This document shows, in pieces, positions 47,049 through 59,580 of a stretch of 64,000 nucleotides of DNA; the first letter of the stretch is position 1, and each line of letters begins with the position of its first letter. The position numbers and the translations under genes were made by a program. A model generated the notes under the pieces. That model had not been told where the DNA came from and searched no databases. It was given only the letters and a program-made list of their open reading frames with translations. This DNA comes from Tetraselmis striata (lineage: Eukaryota; Chlorophyta; Chlorodendrophyceae; Chlorodendrales; Chlorodendraceae): NCBI GenBank assembly GCA_006384855.1, contig VCJN01002072.1:51453-115452 (forward strand). The letters are read 5' to 3'.

Positions 47049-48629
47049 GCATGTGCCATGCCGCCTCTCTGACTTTTCCTCCTCGTCGTGTCTGCCGATC
47101 TTACCTTAGATGATGGATGTGCCATGGCATGCCATGCGCCTGACTTTTGGTGGTGGCATGATTGCGCAGGCACAAGACTTCCGCCCACAACGTTTGGCGT
47201 TGGATGAGCGCCACGGGAATAGAGAACCCTTCTAGGGAAAGCTGCCATAATTGAGGCACCGTAACATGTGCCTTCTTGACTGGCGTAATCGTGGTATGAA
47301 TACGAGGGCTGACGCCCGGCTGTGGCTGAAAGCAAAGTAGAATTGCCTCGGTGTCATACACATCAACTGAAAAGACTCCCGTGTCGACTGCTGCAAGTGG
47401 GCAAGTTTTCATGCATGTTGCAATTGAAATCATTTTAGGGCAGCATCACCCGGACGGTGTGCATTACTGCTGAGGTAGGCGGTCCCTAACCATTGGACTG
47501 CGCCATCCACCGCCATCCAGGATCCCATCATCCTGAATGCGCAATGCCACTGGCCAAAGGGCCGCAATTCCTATCACCCATACTCCCCACTCCCCCCCCT
47601 TTCCTTACCAGTACTACATTTTCTGGAGCATGGTATATTCATCAGCAGCCACGGGCTGCCGATTATTGCGGTATATATCTAACATCAGCACCGATGCTTG
47701 TACCAGTAAGGGATACCTTCTGGATATGATCCTTGTCAGTGCGCAGGATAGTAGGTATACCAGCGTCCTCCGCCATATCTGCTTGCCGCTGGATACTCAA
47801 GTAAAGTGAAGCAAACTTCGCCCCGGGACATCGGCGGCCGAAGCCGCCCCAGCACTTGACCTTTTGCGCCAACTGCAGCCGTAGGTCTGGCATAGCCCTA
47901 AGACCATTGCCTCTATCGAAGGTCTTAGGGCTATGATCCGGGACACGCCTGGCCGACGATATTGCCGAAATACATCGACCAATAAGAAACAATCCACGGA
48001 CCTCTCGCGTGCGAGGCGACAAGATCACAAGATAAAGTACTACTGGACCGGCGCGGGCCAGTCACCGCGCTAATCATACTGCATTTTTTTCCCCGCCCCC
48101 GGGAAGGGTTTTGCCGGTATTTTGGGTACAGGTACTCGTAAGCCGGACAGACGGCCTGGGTTCACGAGCTGGGACCAGCCCGCGCCTATCCGCACGTTGG
48201 CCCATTTTTCAGGTCCTCATTCAATTCGCGACGTACCCCGGTACTGAATCACTGCGTATTGTATAGTACCCTGACGATGACCGCAACGGACTCGCCCGAC
48301 CCTGCCCCGTGTGACCAAACCCATCATCATCACACTACTTTGCGTCCATTCTCTTGACGCTCTCCCTGTAACCATAAAGTGATCACCTACGCAACATCAG
48401 CAACGGATGGTCGCAGTAACGACTTCAGGGTACTGGTACCAGAAGGCTGTCAGCTTGTGCTGATCCTCGCGATCCGTCGTCCCCTGCGGTAGGCGACTCC
48501 GGGGGCAACCCCGCAGTGGCGCTCTTCCACGCCCGAGTCTGCTTGGTCTGACGGGCGGGAAGTCTGCTCACTCCCGCCAGGGCGCCACAGGTTGCGCGGG
48601 GGCTGCCAGCTGTCGGCGTGGCGAGGCTG
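47049..48629. other. Intergenic region with a perfect hairpin
   Basis: Between the cyclase stop and the next gene's ATG there are only short open frames. The minus-strand frame at 47663-48028 has no motif. It must hold the cyclase 3' UTR and the next promoter. No clear TATA box or poly-A signal was identified. Confidence 0.5.
47891..47935. repeat. Perfect 15-bp inverted repeat with 15-nt loop
   Basis: CATAGCCCTAAGACC (47891-47905) and GGTCTTAGGGCTATG (47921-47935) are exact reverse complements. Could be a hairpin RNA, an element end or a binding site. No flanking run of T follows. Confidence 0.9.
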
Positions 48630-49241
48630 ATGGGGCTGCTCAGTCGCCGCACCGCACAGAGCGGCGACCGGTCAGTGGCGTCGTCGCGCCGCGAGCCGAC
48701 GCCGCGGCCGGTGCCCCCTGGAAAGCGGGCTGCGCGGGCGCCCACCAGCCGGCTGGCAGCCGGCTGCCGGGCTGCTCGGGACGCGCTGCTCGCAGCGGTG
48801 CTGCTGGCGGTGGTGGTCGCGGTGGGCGCCGCTCTGGCGCTGTCGGCGGCTCTGCGCACCGAGGCCGGCGCCGCGGCCTGGGCGGCGCTGGAGCTGCGCC
48901 ACCCCGACGCGGCGGACGGCCTCGCGGCGGCGGCGGGCGGGCTTGCGGCGGAGGCGGACGCCTGGCGGACGCACGCCGCGGTGGTGGGGGCCGCGGGCTG
49001 GCTGGCGCTCCGGGAGAGCGCCAAGGCGGCCGCCGCGTGGGGGCAGGTGCGACAAATACTCCCGCAGGAACCTACCCCCTCCAGGCAGCCCGGCCTGCTG
49101 CTCTGTACCTCCACTACCAGTAGTGCCAGATAGAAATATACAGCGATAGGGGGCGAAAATGTACGAATAAGAACGCCGCGCCTTGCGGGTCGTCGATCTC
49201 ACAAGAAGTAGCGCTACCTGGTACATGCGTAGTGAGTAGAG

Positions 49242-49274
<33 letters not shown>

Positions 49275-50538
49275 ACATACTCGGATAGTTCGACCCTCCT
49301 GGTACCCGAAGTAGTAGCGAGAGCATCATCATATACCCGCCCCAGTCAAGACGTCAAGCGTGCAGCTTAAAGTGCTCCTTGAGTCCAAGCCAAGATGTCC
49401 CAAGCTCGCACCGTGGCTCTAGTCAGCGCTACTCGTGGTGCCGCGTGCTCTACTGGTGCGCCAAGGCCTCGCTGTGCCGGCAGTTGTTGCCGGGGGGGGG
49501 GGGGGGGGGCAGCTGGGCCAAGCAAACTTTTGTGGCCGGGGTGGTTGCACACCATCACCATCACCACCATTGCTGGCAGATATAGGGATCGCTGGCATCA
49601 CCATCACATACCGTCCTTGCACCGACCTGTGCCGGGTGCATCCCCGATTCACCCCATCCTTGATCTTGGATTGATACTTGATCCGACTCCATGTTAAAAT
49701 GGCGCAGCGAGATAGCTATCCGCAACCAAGGACTGGACCCACCTGCGGACAGAGTGGTTCCAGGCCGATCAGTCCCGAGACTCCGCTTTCACGTCCCTTG
49801 AAACCTCGGACAACTGCCACCAACCATGTCCAGCTATCTGTAGGTTAGCTGCCTCATGGCCCAGCTGCATGAGGACGCAAAGGGTCGGCGGGGCCGGTTG
49901 CGTGTCGCTATCAGAGGTCTTTGCTGTTGATTCGTGTGAAGGTCATGGTAAAGCTGCCTCAGTCTGAAGGATTGAAGACGGATGGCGGCTGTCCCTGATC
50001 CCTTGTTCGCCCGCATCGTTCCTGGCGGTACCCTCCCTGGCCCTCCGCGCGCTCCTGACAACCCCCGATCAACACACATCCCTTGTTGCCCGCCTGGTCA
50101 GGTTGCATGGCTGCTGGCGGGCCCGGCGGCCTCCCGCACCCGGCGGCTAGCCATCTGGGCGGTGCCACATGTGGCCTCTGGGGCGCGCGCCGCGTGGCGC
50201 CTGCAGGTAAGGGGCCGCGCCACAGTGGAGGGTATGATTATAACGAACTCTGATACAAGCAAGGTGGCAGTAGTGATCTTTTGACCCAACCGCACGCTTG
50301 TGCAATATTCGACGGGTTCCAGATTCCGCATGATTGGCAACTCTGTTTCTGCGCTCTGCGGCGATGTCCGTTTCCCGTAGACCGCATCGTGGTCGGCATA
50401 CGCTCTGCTTGAGAGCGAATTCAGCCTCGGAGAGATGTCCGTGGCTAAATCAGGCAGGCTTGCATTCCAAACATGGAGGGATGGAGGGAAATTGAGGTTT
50501 GAGATGTTTTGTGTGATCATTACATGTGATGTGTATAT

Positions 50539-50596
<58 letters not shown>

Positions 50597-53477
50597 GTAA
50601 GATATATATTATATCACATGTTATGCGGGACATGTGTATGTATACAGTGTACGTTTTATATAATATAACTATCTCATTGTCATTATGCTTGGGTGCATGC
50701 GATACGTTTGACCATCGCCCAACAAGCTCATAAGTTATAATGTGTCATAGCTAGTGTTGAAAATCCAAATCTAAGAAGAACCGAAATATGGTTGTTATGG
50801 ATTTTATGTTGTTTGAATAAAAAAGACAAATGGCGATGTGAAAGCGGCATCACCTCCCGGATAATTCAGCACTGGTTCTTAGCGATGCGCCGCCCTTCGC
50901 TTGCCTGCAGGTGTCCCTGCCGGCGCCCATCCTGCTTGGTGAGGCAGGCCTGGCGGGCCTGACCGCGCTCTCCCTCTGGCTGCGCGCCTTCATCCGCCGC
51001 CGCCGGATCGTGGAGCGCGCGCAGGCCCGCCTGGCCGCCGCCCGCGCGCGCGCCGCCGCCGCGTACGGCCGCTACGCCGCGGCGTGGGGCGCGCTCGCGG
51101 CCGGCGTGGCGGCCCGATCCCGCACCGCCGCAGCGCTTCTTCCGCACGCCGCGTACGCCGCTGCCGTCGGCGGCCTCTGCTGGGCGGCGCCCGCCGCGAC
51201 GGGCCGCCTGGCGGCGATGGGGCGCGACACCGCGCTGCTGAGCGCGCCGCTGGCAGGTACGGCGGTCGACGCACCCATCGTAAAGATCCCCCCCCCCCCC
51301 CCCCCCCCCCCGGCGCGTGAGAAGATAGAACAAGTATAATCAGCGACAATTTGGATCAGAGCACACCATCCATACAACCCGGAACCTCCGACTCCATGGT
51401 GCAGAACAATTCATTGCCTTCGCGGCCTGCTAACTCAATTCACTGTTCATATATATAACCCCGGGAAACCTCTAAAGCATAAGATGAAAGCACGGCCGCG
51501 TCGCGGGCTGCTGCTTGTCACCCAACGTACCTCGGGGCCAACATGCCCACCTGCCTGGCTTATTTAGCATGTGCGGCTACCATTTTTTGTGTTGAAGTGC
51601 GTCTGCGTGTACTGTTACATTTTGCCCTGGGTACAGCCTGGCTCTCACGTTGTCCCTGCTGCAAACGAGCATCTAGCTAGCTAGAGCCGAGCTGTAGCTG
51701 CGGCGCCGTTGTTTCCGTTGTTTTAAATGACACCACAGCATGCGGAATAATTGCACCGTATACCGCAGGCTCGCTGTGGGCGGTGGCGGAGGGGCGCCCC
51801 GACGCGGTGCGCGCGCGGCTGATGTACTGGGTCGTCTTTGGCGCCGCGACCACGGCGGCGCAGCTGGCGGCGAGGCTGCCGCTGGCGGCGCGGCTAGGCG
51901 GCCTGCTGCCGCACCCCGACGAGGTGCTCTTTTTTGGCGCGCTCTGGGTGCTGCTGCCCTTTGGCGGGCTGCAGGTGGGACCCCCCCCCCCCCCCCCCCC
52001 CTCCTTCCTAATACGCCCTCCCTACCCTACACTGCCCCACTGCCCCTCCGCCCGCCGCAAATGGCCCAGCAACTGCAGTCCTTATCCGACATGCCATAGC
52101 TACGCTCATCCGGACAAAGACCTCTGACTCATTAATAGTTAGATCTGAACACAACAGATACCGTTCACGAGAAACGACTGCCAGCAGAGTACCACGCAGA
52201 GCCAGCAGTATACATATGCTCAATACGGCTTGGCCTGCCTAGGATACCTCACACGCACTGGGCATTCCGGGTAGTCAAACTGCAATACACCACGGAGCTC
52301 GTGATGCGGCAAGGCTATTCCTCATCGGGGGCGGAGAGGAGACCAGGCAGGGGCCAGGGGGGGGGGGGGGGGGTACGCATACCCAACCGGAGACACGACT
52401 GCGGGATTGTGCGTACATGTGGCGAGACGGCAATTATGTGCATGCCCCGATGTGTTCAAGCGGACTTATAGATCTAATAATGTATAAGCCTCATACATTC
52501 CATAAATGATTAACACGAACTGACTCATTGGTATTTAGATCTGAACACAACAGATACCGTGTACGAGAAACGACTGCCAGCAGAGTACCGAGATCATATC
52601 GAATTCAAGTACCAGTGCCGCCGTTTAGCTCTGCGATCATCCCTGCTGGGTTACCTCGAACCTGATGCGGACCCCCCCCTCCCCCCCCCCCCCCCCCCGC
52701 CGCCTTCTCTCTTCCCCGCAGGCGGTGTTCTCCGCGACGCTGATGCCGCTGCGCGCGTACCTGGGCGCCAGCCACCAGTTCCAGAGCGGCGCCGCGGCAG
52801 CAGCGGGCGCCAAGGCGAAGGGCACCGCGCTGCTGGGCACGCTCGTCACCCTGCGCCTGCTGAGCGAGCGCACCGCGCGGCTGCTGTCGGAGAACCTGGT
52901 CGACGGCGCCGCGCTGGCCGCCGGCCTGGCCTTCCTCTTCACACCCTCCTTCATCTGCCGCCTCGGCGCGCTGTACGTCGGCTACGCCGTGCCCGTCAAC
53001 GCCTCGCTGCGCGCGCTCAGCGTGGAGGGCAGCCCGGAGGGGCGCGCCTTCTGGCTCAGGTACTGGGTCGTCGCGGTGACGTACACGCTGCTGTACGGAG
53101 AGGTGGTGGTCAAGCTGCTGGGCTGGGTGCCGCTGCTGCCGCTGGACCACCTCCACCTGCTCGTCCTCGTCTGGCTGCAGCTGCCCTACTTCCGCGGCGT
53201 CGACGTGCTGTGCGGCCTTGCGGCCGCGGAGGTCGGCGCGCTGTGGCACAGCCTCGCCGGCGATGAGAAGGCGTCCCCGCGGCCCAGCGATGACGGCGGA
53301 GCTGCAGCCCTTGAGGAGGAGGAGGACGTCGTCGCGCTGGCGGAGGCGCCACAGGAAGAAGCAGAGACGGCGCCGGAGGAGGGAGGCGCCCGGGAGCGCC
53401 GGGCGCTGCAGGACGCCACCCACAGCCGCCTCAACCAGGCGCCTGCGGGCACGCCTCAGGCCAAGAAGGACTTGTGA
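48630..53477 (+). CDS. Tandem TB2/DP1/HVA22 (REEP/Yop1-like) ER-membrane protein
   Basis: Five exons with consistent phases (48630-49046, 50102-50206, 50911-51256, 51769-51974, 52722-53477) give about 609 aa. The N-terminus is basic and Pro/Arg-rich, then comes a hydrophobic segment (DALLAAVLLAVVVAVGAALA). First TB2-like unit, about residues 260-385: RARLMYWVVFGAATTAAQLA, PDEVLFFGALWVLLPFGGLQ. Second, about 430-525: LGALYVGYAVPVNASLRALS (the 'YPaYaSfkAl' box), AFWLRYWVVAVTYTLLYGEV, LHLLVLVWLQLPYFRGVDVL. The tail is acidic (EEEEDVVALAEAPQEE). Family members form hairpins that curve ER tubules, and HVA22 forms are stress-related in plants. Normal members have one domain and under 250 aa, so the duplication and length are unusual. 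Domain calls rest on motif spacing. The start ATG follows an upstream GTG-rich stretch with no other in-frame ATG. Confidence 0.75.
50537..50597. repeat. (TA)n microsatellite in intron 2 of the REEP-like gene
   Basis: About 28 TA dinucleotides between AAATATATA and ATAATGTAAG. A further AT-rich patch follows. Confidence 0.97.
52124..52193. repeat. 70-bp intronic direct repeat, copy 1
   Basis: CTGACTCATT...TTAGATCTGAACACAACAGA...GCAGAGTACC recurs at 52520-52589 with a few changes (AATAG/GGTAT, TTCAC/TGTAC). Both are in intron 4 of the REEP-like gene, 396 bp apart, with a G run (52359-52373) between them. Confidence 0.9.
52520..52589. repeat. 70-bp intronic direct repeat, copy 2
   Basis: Matches 52124-52193. 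It lies about 130 bp before the acceptor at 52720-52721. Confidence 0.9.
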
Positions 53478-54806
53478 GTGTGACGCGGCGCTTCTCCGGG
53501 CAGCCTTCATCGGATGGCGTCGGCGATGGTGTCCTTGTGTCTTGATGATAAGGAGGAGGAGTTGGAGGAGGCGTCCCATGTGATGGTACCTACCGGCAGT
53601 GCATCTCTATATACATCCAGTACGCGGTCGTGTGCACCTTGCACTCGTGCCTCTGCTTGCGCAGCGTGCTGTTTGCCTGTTTTTCTCGCGGCGGGCGGCC
53701 AATGCAGTGTGTTACCATAGTCCCCACCGAGGACAAACTGCCATACTGACACATGTCATTGGTTGCCGGCGTCAAAGCAAAACATGGTTAGCTCGCCGCC
53801 TGAATAGCTCTTTGTCGACAATGGCCCGGCTGCACCGTGGAGATTCAAGCAAGCACGGCCAAACCTTACAACTGAATGTACGGCCCGCGGGGCCAACAAG
53901 TAATGAAATACTCTGCTCCTTCGCGTCGGGATTTCCGTGTTGTGTTCGGGGTATATTCTTAATTTTATCTCCAGTTTTCTCTTCTCAAACGGGAGTTTCA
54001 ACAATGTCATTTATCCGCAGACCGTTCGTGTGCCTACGGCAACATACTGTTAAGGCGTATGCGCCATGCATCAATGGGCCGAAGATTGAGGTGACGACAT
54101 GTGAGGGTCGACTGTCATGGGCCCGAGTGTCGATTCAATGCCATGGGGGCGCATGCTTAAACCACCGTGGGCGGAGCCGCGGCCCTCCATCTCGCCAAAA
54201 GCTCCGAAACCAATGCACAGATATCGGCACGTGCTGTGGGACGTGCTGTCCATGAGCCAAGCAAAGGACATAGCCGAAATGCGAAATGCGATGCTTTTCG
54301 ACACAGCATACCCAAGGGACAACGTCAATGATATGGAGACTGCAGCTGCGGGCTGTACTCTGGACGCTGAAGAAGTGGTGACGCCCCGGGGGGGAGCCTG
54401 CGGCCGCGAGCGGGCCGCATCGAATAGGCACATGAGGCGCCCATGCTGGGCACCCGGCCTTAGGAGCAGCAAAGAACCACAAGAGACCAGCCCCAATAAG
54501 ACTCAAGCAGACCGAGAATTTGGGGCCTTCGCCCACAAATAGCAGGGCGGCCCGCCCATCCATTATGAACATGAAACACAGCCCCACGCCAGATTGGTCG
54601 GATTCCATTTCAACACGTGAGACAGCAGAATTACCAGGATGATGCCCAGGGCATGACCTCCATCCCTCCCTGACAAGCCGGTAGGGAAAGTTCTGTCATT
54701 CCGGCCATCGGGTCCAAATGACTCACACGGACTGCATCAGAAGGTTTGGTACTCTTTTGTTGGGGGGGGGGGGGGGGGGGGGGGGCTGCGTGGCGGCCCG
54801 CCGCCC
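53478..54806. other. Convergent intergenic region
   Basis: Lies between the stop of the plus-strand REEP-like gene and the stop of the minus-strand RING-CH gene. A 218-codon plus frame (53599-54255) has no motifs and odd composition, so it is treated as chance. A 25-G run (54761-54785) lies just past the RING-CH stop. Confidence 0.5.
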
Positions 54807-57800
54807 TTATTGCTCCGCTGAGACGGCGGCCTCCGGCGGCTCCTCCGCGTCTGGGGCCTTGCCGCCCTCCTCGCCCTCAGGACCCGCGGGGTCCGCCGCC
54901 TCGCCAGCCTCGCCCCCGCCCTCCGCCGGCGCCGGCTCGAGCGGGGAGCCCGGGGCGGCCTGAGGCGCGGGCAGCGGCGGCGGCGAGCCGGGCGGCGGCG
55001 GCGGCGGCGTCTCCGCAGTCAGCTGTACCTGCGCGAAGATGGCCTCCATCTGCTGCTGTGCGCTCCGCACATAGTCATCCGTCATCTCGGTGATGGGCGC
55101 AAACCCGAGGCGGCCGTCCAGGCCGGGCCGCCGCTCCGCGGGCGCCGCCAGCAGCTCGCTGACCCCCGCACGGCACAGCCCCCAGCTGCCGCGCGCGATC
55201 TCGCCCAGCAGCTGCGCGCGCGACCACTGCGCGTTACCCCAGAACACGAGCACGCCGCCGCCGGGCCGCGGCTCCAGGTTGCCGGGCCGCACCTTCCTGC
55301 CGCTGCCGTCGCCGAGGCGCACGAGCCAGCGCCCGCTGGCGGCCTCGAAGGACAGCGCGACGCCCAGCTGTCCGTTGAGCACGGCGCCCGCCGCGGACGC
55401 GAGGCTGTGCAGGCGCACCGGCTGCCCGCACCGCACCTCGCCCGCCTCCTGGCAGACCGCCGCGCCGCGCGACGCCACCAGCTCCACTGCCTGGCGGGGA
55501 ACAGCACCGCCCACCGCCCAGTCAGCCGGAGGCAATGTCGTGACAACATTCATGACGTGTCTTGCACCGCCGAGTCGGACATTCCGCGCTATATTTTTTG
55601 GCGTAGCCCTGCCCATTTCGGACAAGCAGAGCTTCTCTCTCTCGGCCAAGGGGGGGGGGGGGGGGGGGGGGGGTCAAAGCACGCATAGAATGCGAACCCA
55701 GAGCTCGCCATTGCGTGGTCGCGGGGAAGCGCATGCCGGCAGCACACCAAACATCCGTAGCGTGTGCTGCCGATACGGAAGGTGATGATGGGTACAGCTC
55801 GTGGTATAAACGGTTCCCTGAGGTCCTACGTCCATGACGCGATCCAGGGTGACAGCAGCGCTTCTTGTTTGAGTACCTTTTTGTTTGAGTACCTTTTCTC
55901 CGACCCCCTCCCCTTCCCCCCCAACCCCGAAACTCTGTTGGCAGTAGATCTTGTGCCATACCCTAGTATGCCCACTGCGTGATGCGTGAGCATCATCTCC
56001 CGTCTGTGTAAGTGAAAGAAATGCATACAGTGTGCGCTGATGCGCGTCGTGGGCTAGGATTGCCTTGTAGCATGGCGAGCACGGGCGATACCCCCAACAT
56101 TTAGACACACACGCAGGGGTCACATATGCCGCTCGGTCTCCTCCTCCCCCGGCCACTACCACATCCACCATCATGAGGTACAAAGTATCAAAGAGTCATG
56201 ACATGCCGATCGGAATAACGACGCGATGCCGCACCGCAATCCATATTGGCGGGACGCGCGAACCCAATCAGATGGCAATGGCATGTCCAACAGCTTCACC
56301 ACAGACCTAGTTTGGTGTTTCGCAGTTGGCATAGCGTCTGGTGGGCCATTTCACCAACGCATGTGTGCCTTTGACCCGGTGAGTGGATGTGAATCAAACA
56401 CAACTCCGCCCGCCATCATGCAACGCATGTCGCAACGTGTGCGTCAGAAAGATTACACCGTCCGCGTTGGTGCCGGATGCCACTGGCAAATGCTGGCTCG
56501 TGTGTTTGCCTCTCGAGTCTTATTGGGGCTGTAATGGTGGGGATTTTGGGGGAGGGAGGGTGGGGAGATGGGGGGAGGGGCGGCTGCGCACCTCCTGGAG
56601 CTCCTCCACCACCGTCCATCCGCAGCCGTCGCCGCCCAGCACGACGCAGCAGGCGATATCCTCCGGGTGGCAGGGGCCGCCCAGGTAGTGCTCCAGCACG
56701 ACGTCCGCCGCGCCTGCCTTGTTCGCCGCCGCCGCCTCCACCGCGTCGCGAACGGCCTGCGGGTCCGGCGGCTCGCGCCCGTCCAAGCGGCGGGACAGGT
56801 TCACGGCGGCGATGTGGTCGTCGGAGCAGCCGGAGGGCTCCAGCGGGCCGAACACCAGGCGACAGGGCGCGGACAGCGCCGCCAGCGCCGCCGGCAGCTC
56901 CTCCGCCGCCACGCCCGCCAGCGAGCCGCCCGGCGCGACGGCCAGCCGGCGGCGGTTGATGCTCAGGCTGAGGCGGCCGTCCAGGCGGCCGCGGATCGAG
57001 TCCAGTGTGGCCTGCTCCCGCAGCGGCACCGTCATCTGGCGCCCGCCATCAGCCGGTGAGCGCTCCGGCACATACTGGACAGGCGCCGCGGCAGGGCGGC
57101 TCTGGACCACGTGCCAATGACACTTGGTGGGGACAGGGATACCGACTAGCGGCCACTACATAGCCAGCTAGACAGCAGCTCGGTCGGCTCGGGCATGTCA
57201 GCCGGATGTTGGGCTTTGAGCGCCTACCCCGCCACATGTGGTCACCGCAGGAGCATCACCAGCGCCGTAGGGGCAGCCCCAGCATGACCCATGGCCCCGC
57301 GGTGCAGAAGGCCCTCAAGATGATTGGCATTCACACCACATGGCAGACAACAGCGACCGACTGTGCAGCCTAGCACCAAGCAAGCGCTGAAGCACAAGGA
57401 CTTGAATGGAAAGCCAAAGACGAGCAGATGCAGTCCTGAAAACCACATGATTAACATGCATTGTACGCAGCCCCATCCCATAGTATAGGAACTCCTGCCC
57501 ATCTCGCTGAAAAACAGTTGTCTAAACGCCCCATTTTCACAGGTCCTGACGGAGTCGACGCTGGTATTGCAAGCGCAAGGTGACGCTGTGCGCAACCTGT
57601 GTCCTGCTGATGTATGTAGGGTTTGTGCGAAGAGGTCGAAATTCAACGGACGGTGGACGGGGCATGTGTAAAAATGACTGGCTGATCGACTGATAGGAAG
57701 GGGGCAGGGGGGGGGGAGGCGGGGGGGGGGGGGCTCACCAGGCCGTCGTCCGGGTCCACCGCAGTGATGAGGTACACGCCGTCGATCCAATGGGTGTAGC

Positions 57801-58129
57801 CGCACACGTCCCCGAGCCCCTACCCAGACAGACACCAGATTCAGCTGGGACAGCTACGGCAATCAGGCACCTGGCAGCCATAGAGGGCAACTTCGCGGGC
57901 ATTTACGCCCGCCTGACGCAGTAATCACGCTAAACAATACGTGAGACTGTTGAACGGGGAGCGTACTGATAAGGATTCGTAGAGAAAGGAAAAATGGGTA
58001 GGGTAGAGACACGTTCTGCAGACATGGTTGTAGCCCTGCCCGTCAGCAATATGTTCGCCCCTATATTTACTTAATACCCCAAGTAGTGGTATACGAGAAT
58101 TCACCAGCACAGGGGGGCGACATTGCTCG

Positions 58130-58162
<33 letters not shown>

Positions 58163-58652
58163 GGCTCCCCCACTCCTTCCTGCCCTCGAAGGATTATCTG
58201 CCAGGCCAAAGCAAGTTTGCGACAATTGTGACCTGTTAGCGGGGACCTTGCAATCGAACGGTGCGACGGCGTCGCACCTGGGGCATATCGGCCAGCTGCT
58301 CGCGGAGGTGCGCGGTGAAGGAGGGGTGGCTGGCGATGATGCACGCGGGCTCGATTAGAGCGGCTAGCTCGGGGCCGGTGAAGGAGGCCATCAGGTCGCC
58401 GCGGGTGGGCGGCGCGCAGGTGAAGGTCGCGGTGCAGACATTGCAGCGCTGGTGGCGAAGATCGTCCTCATAGAATGCGGGGTGCGTCGGCTGGCTGACA
58501 AGCACGCGACGCTGCCAGCGGCGCAGGCAAGCCAGGTGGACGTAGCGCTGGCCGCCCGCGCAGTCGCAGGGGCTGATCAGCTCGCCATCTTCGCGCCCCT
58601 CGAAACAGTACCGGCACAGCGCCTCCTCCTCGCCCGAAACCTCCGCCGCCAT
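54807..58652 (-). CDS. RING-CH (MARCH-like) E3 ligase with long unassigned C-terminal region
   Basis: Four exons on the minus strand, all phase 0: 58652-58278, 57819-57739, 57074-56592, 55490-54807, about 540 aa. Start MAAEVSGEEEALCRYCFEGR. An in-frame upstream Met exists at 58838. The RING-CH pattern is CRYCFEG...SPCDCAGGQRYVHLAC...RCNVC (C4HC3), ligands at roughly residues 13-60, with the Trp after HLAC (LRRW) that is usual for MARCH fingers. After it come CIIASHPSFTAHLREQLADM, CGYTHWIDGVYLITAVDPDD, HIAAVNLSRRLDGREPPDP, LGGPCHPEDIACCVVLGGDG and VLVFWGNAQWSRAQLLGEIA, then GSWGLCRAG. The last part recalls the YqgE/UPF0301 pattern 'GYAgWgpgQLE.Ei..gsW', which is only a suggestion. The tail is Pro/Glu/Ala-rich. 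No TM helix is seen, unlike most MARCH proteins. Predicted role: ubiquitin transfer. Target unknown. Confidence 0.8.
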
Positions 58653-59580
58653 CCTGCCGTATCGCACGCTGTACGAGTTTGGGTGAGCGGGGATCGTAGT
58701 TGACTGACGGCCCTCTTCGGCTTCCCAGGGTGCGAAGTGCTGTGCGGGTTCACTCGCAGCGACTTGTGTCCTCTCGCAGCAGCCTGATCCAGGCAGGATA
58801 TGTAGTATCGGCTGCGGCGGGTCCCAGCACGTCGCCACATGGCTGACTAGGACGCAGAAACTCGCTTGCGCTGCTGCTAGTCGCTATCTCCTCCGTACGG
58901 GTACTTCCTGCCGCTGCGCGCGAACAAATATAAAATAATTAGAATCATTATTACCGTACCTGTAGTTTTAACGTTGTAACCGTACTGCCGGTAAGGATTA
59001 CCTGTAGCGAGTAGCGACTTCAGGGTACAGATTTGTACCAAGACGTGGCGGGCGCCTTTGGCGACGAGCGAGCGTGCGCCGGCGCCGGAGCGCCGCCCCT
59101 TGCCTTGGCCCCGCCGCCAACATCTTCACGGCCCCCGCCCGTTACCCCCTGCGCCGTCACCTTCACCTACCTCGGGCTCAACCTGTTGTATTGTGTTTAA
59201 TTTTTCTCTGGCCGTGAAATTCCCTCGAGCCGCACTCACCTGGTGGCCAGAGTCTCGCGTCAGGCTTATTTGCGAGCGGAGGTGCGCGGCCCGGCTTAGT
59301 CGAAGTCACTACATCCCCTCCGGAAGCCCTTCATCCCTGTCGGTCGCTGCCTCCCCCCCCCCCGCCCCCCGGCCCCCCCGCCCCCCGGCCTCCTCGTTGG
59401 CCGTCCCGCCTCGAATCCATTCCATCGACTGCCTTCCATTCCGTAGAGGCCCTCCCATTACACCGGTTCTTTAGTGTAGCGAGACAACACTGAGTCTCCT
59501 AACGGGCCTCGCAGAGTGCGCCGAGCGACTGTGGCAACGCGCCGCCCAGCCCGCGAATGCGCACCCTCCGCGTGGCGAGG
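58653..59580. other. Divergent promoter region
   Basis: Between the minus-strand RING-CH start and the plus-strand helicase start. Rich in CCCCCGCC and CTCGG motifs (59340-59400). If the upstream Met at 58838 is used, the shared promoter shrinks to about 740 bp. No specific site recognised. Confidence 0.5.

Noticed and set aside
53599..54255. 218-codon plus-strand frame after the REEP-like gene
   Set aside because: No motifs, many Cys/Arg without pattern, no splice context. It lies between two gene 3' ends.
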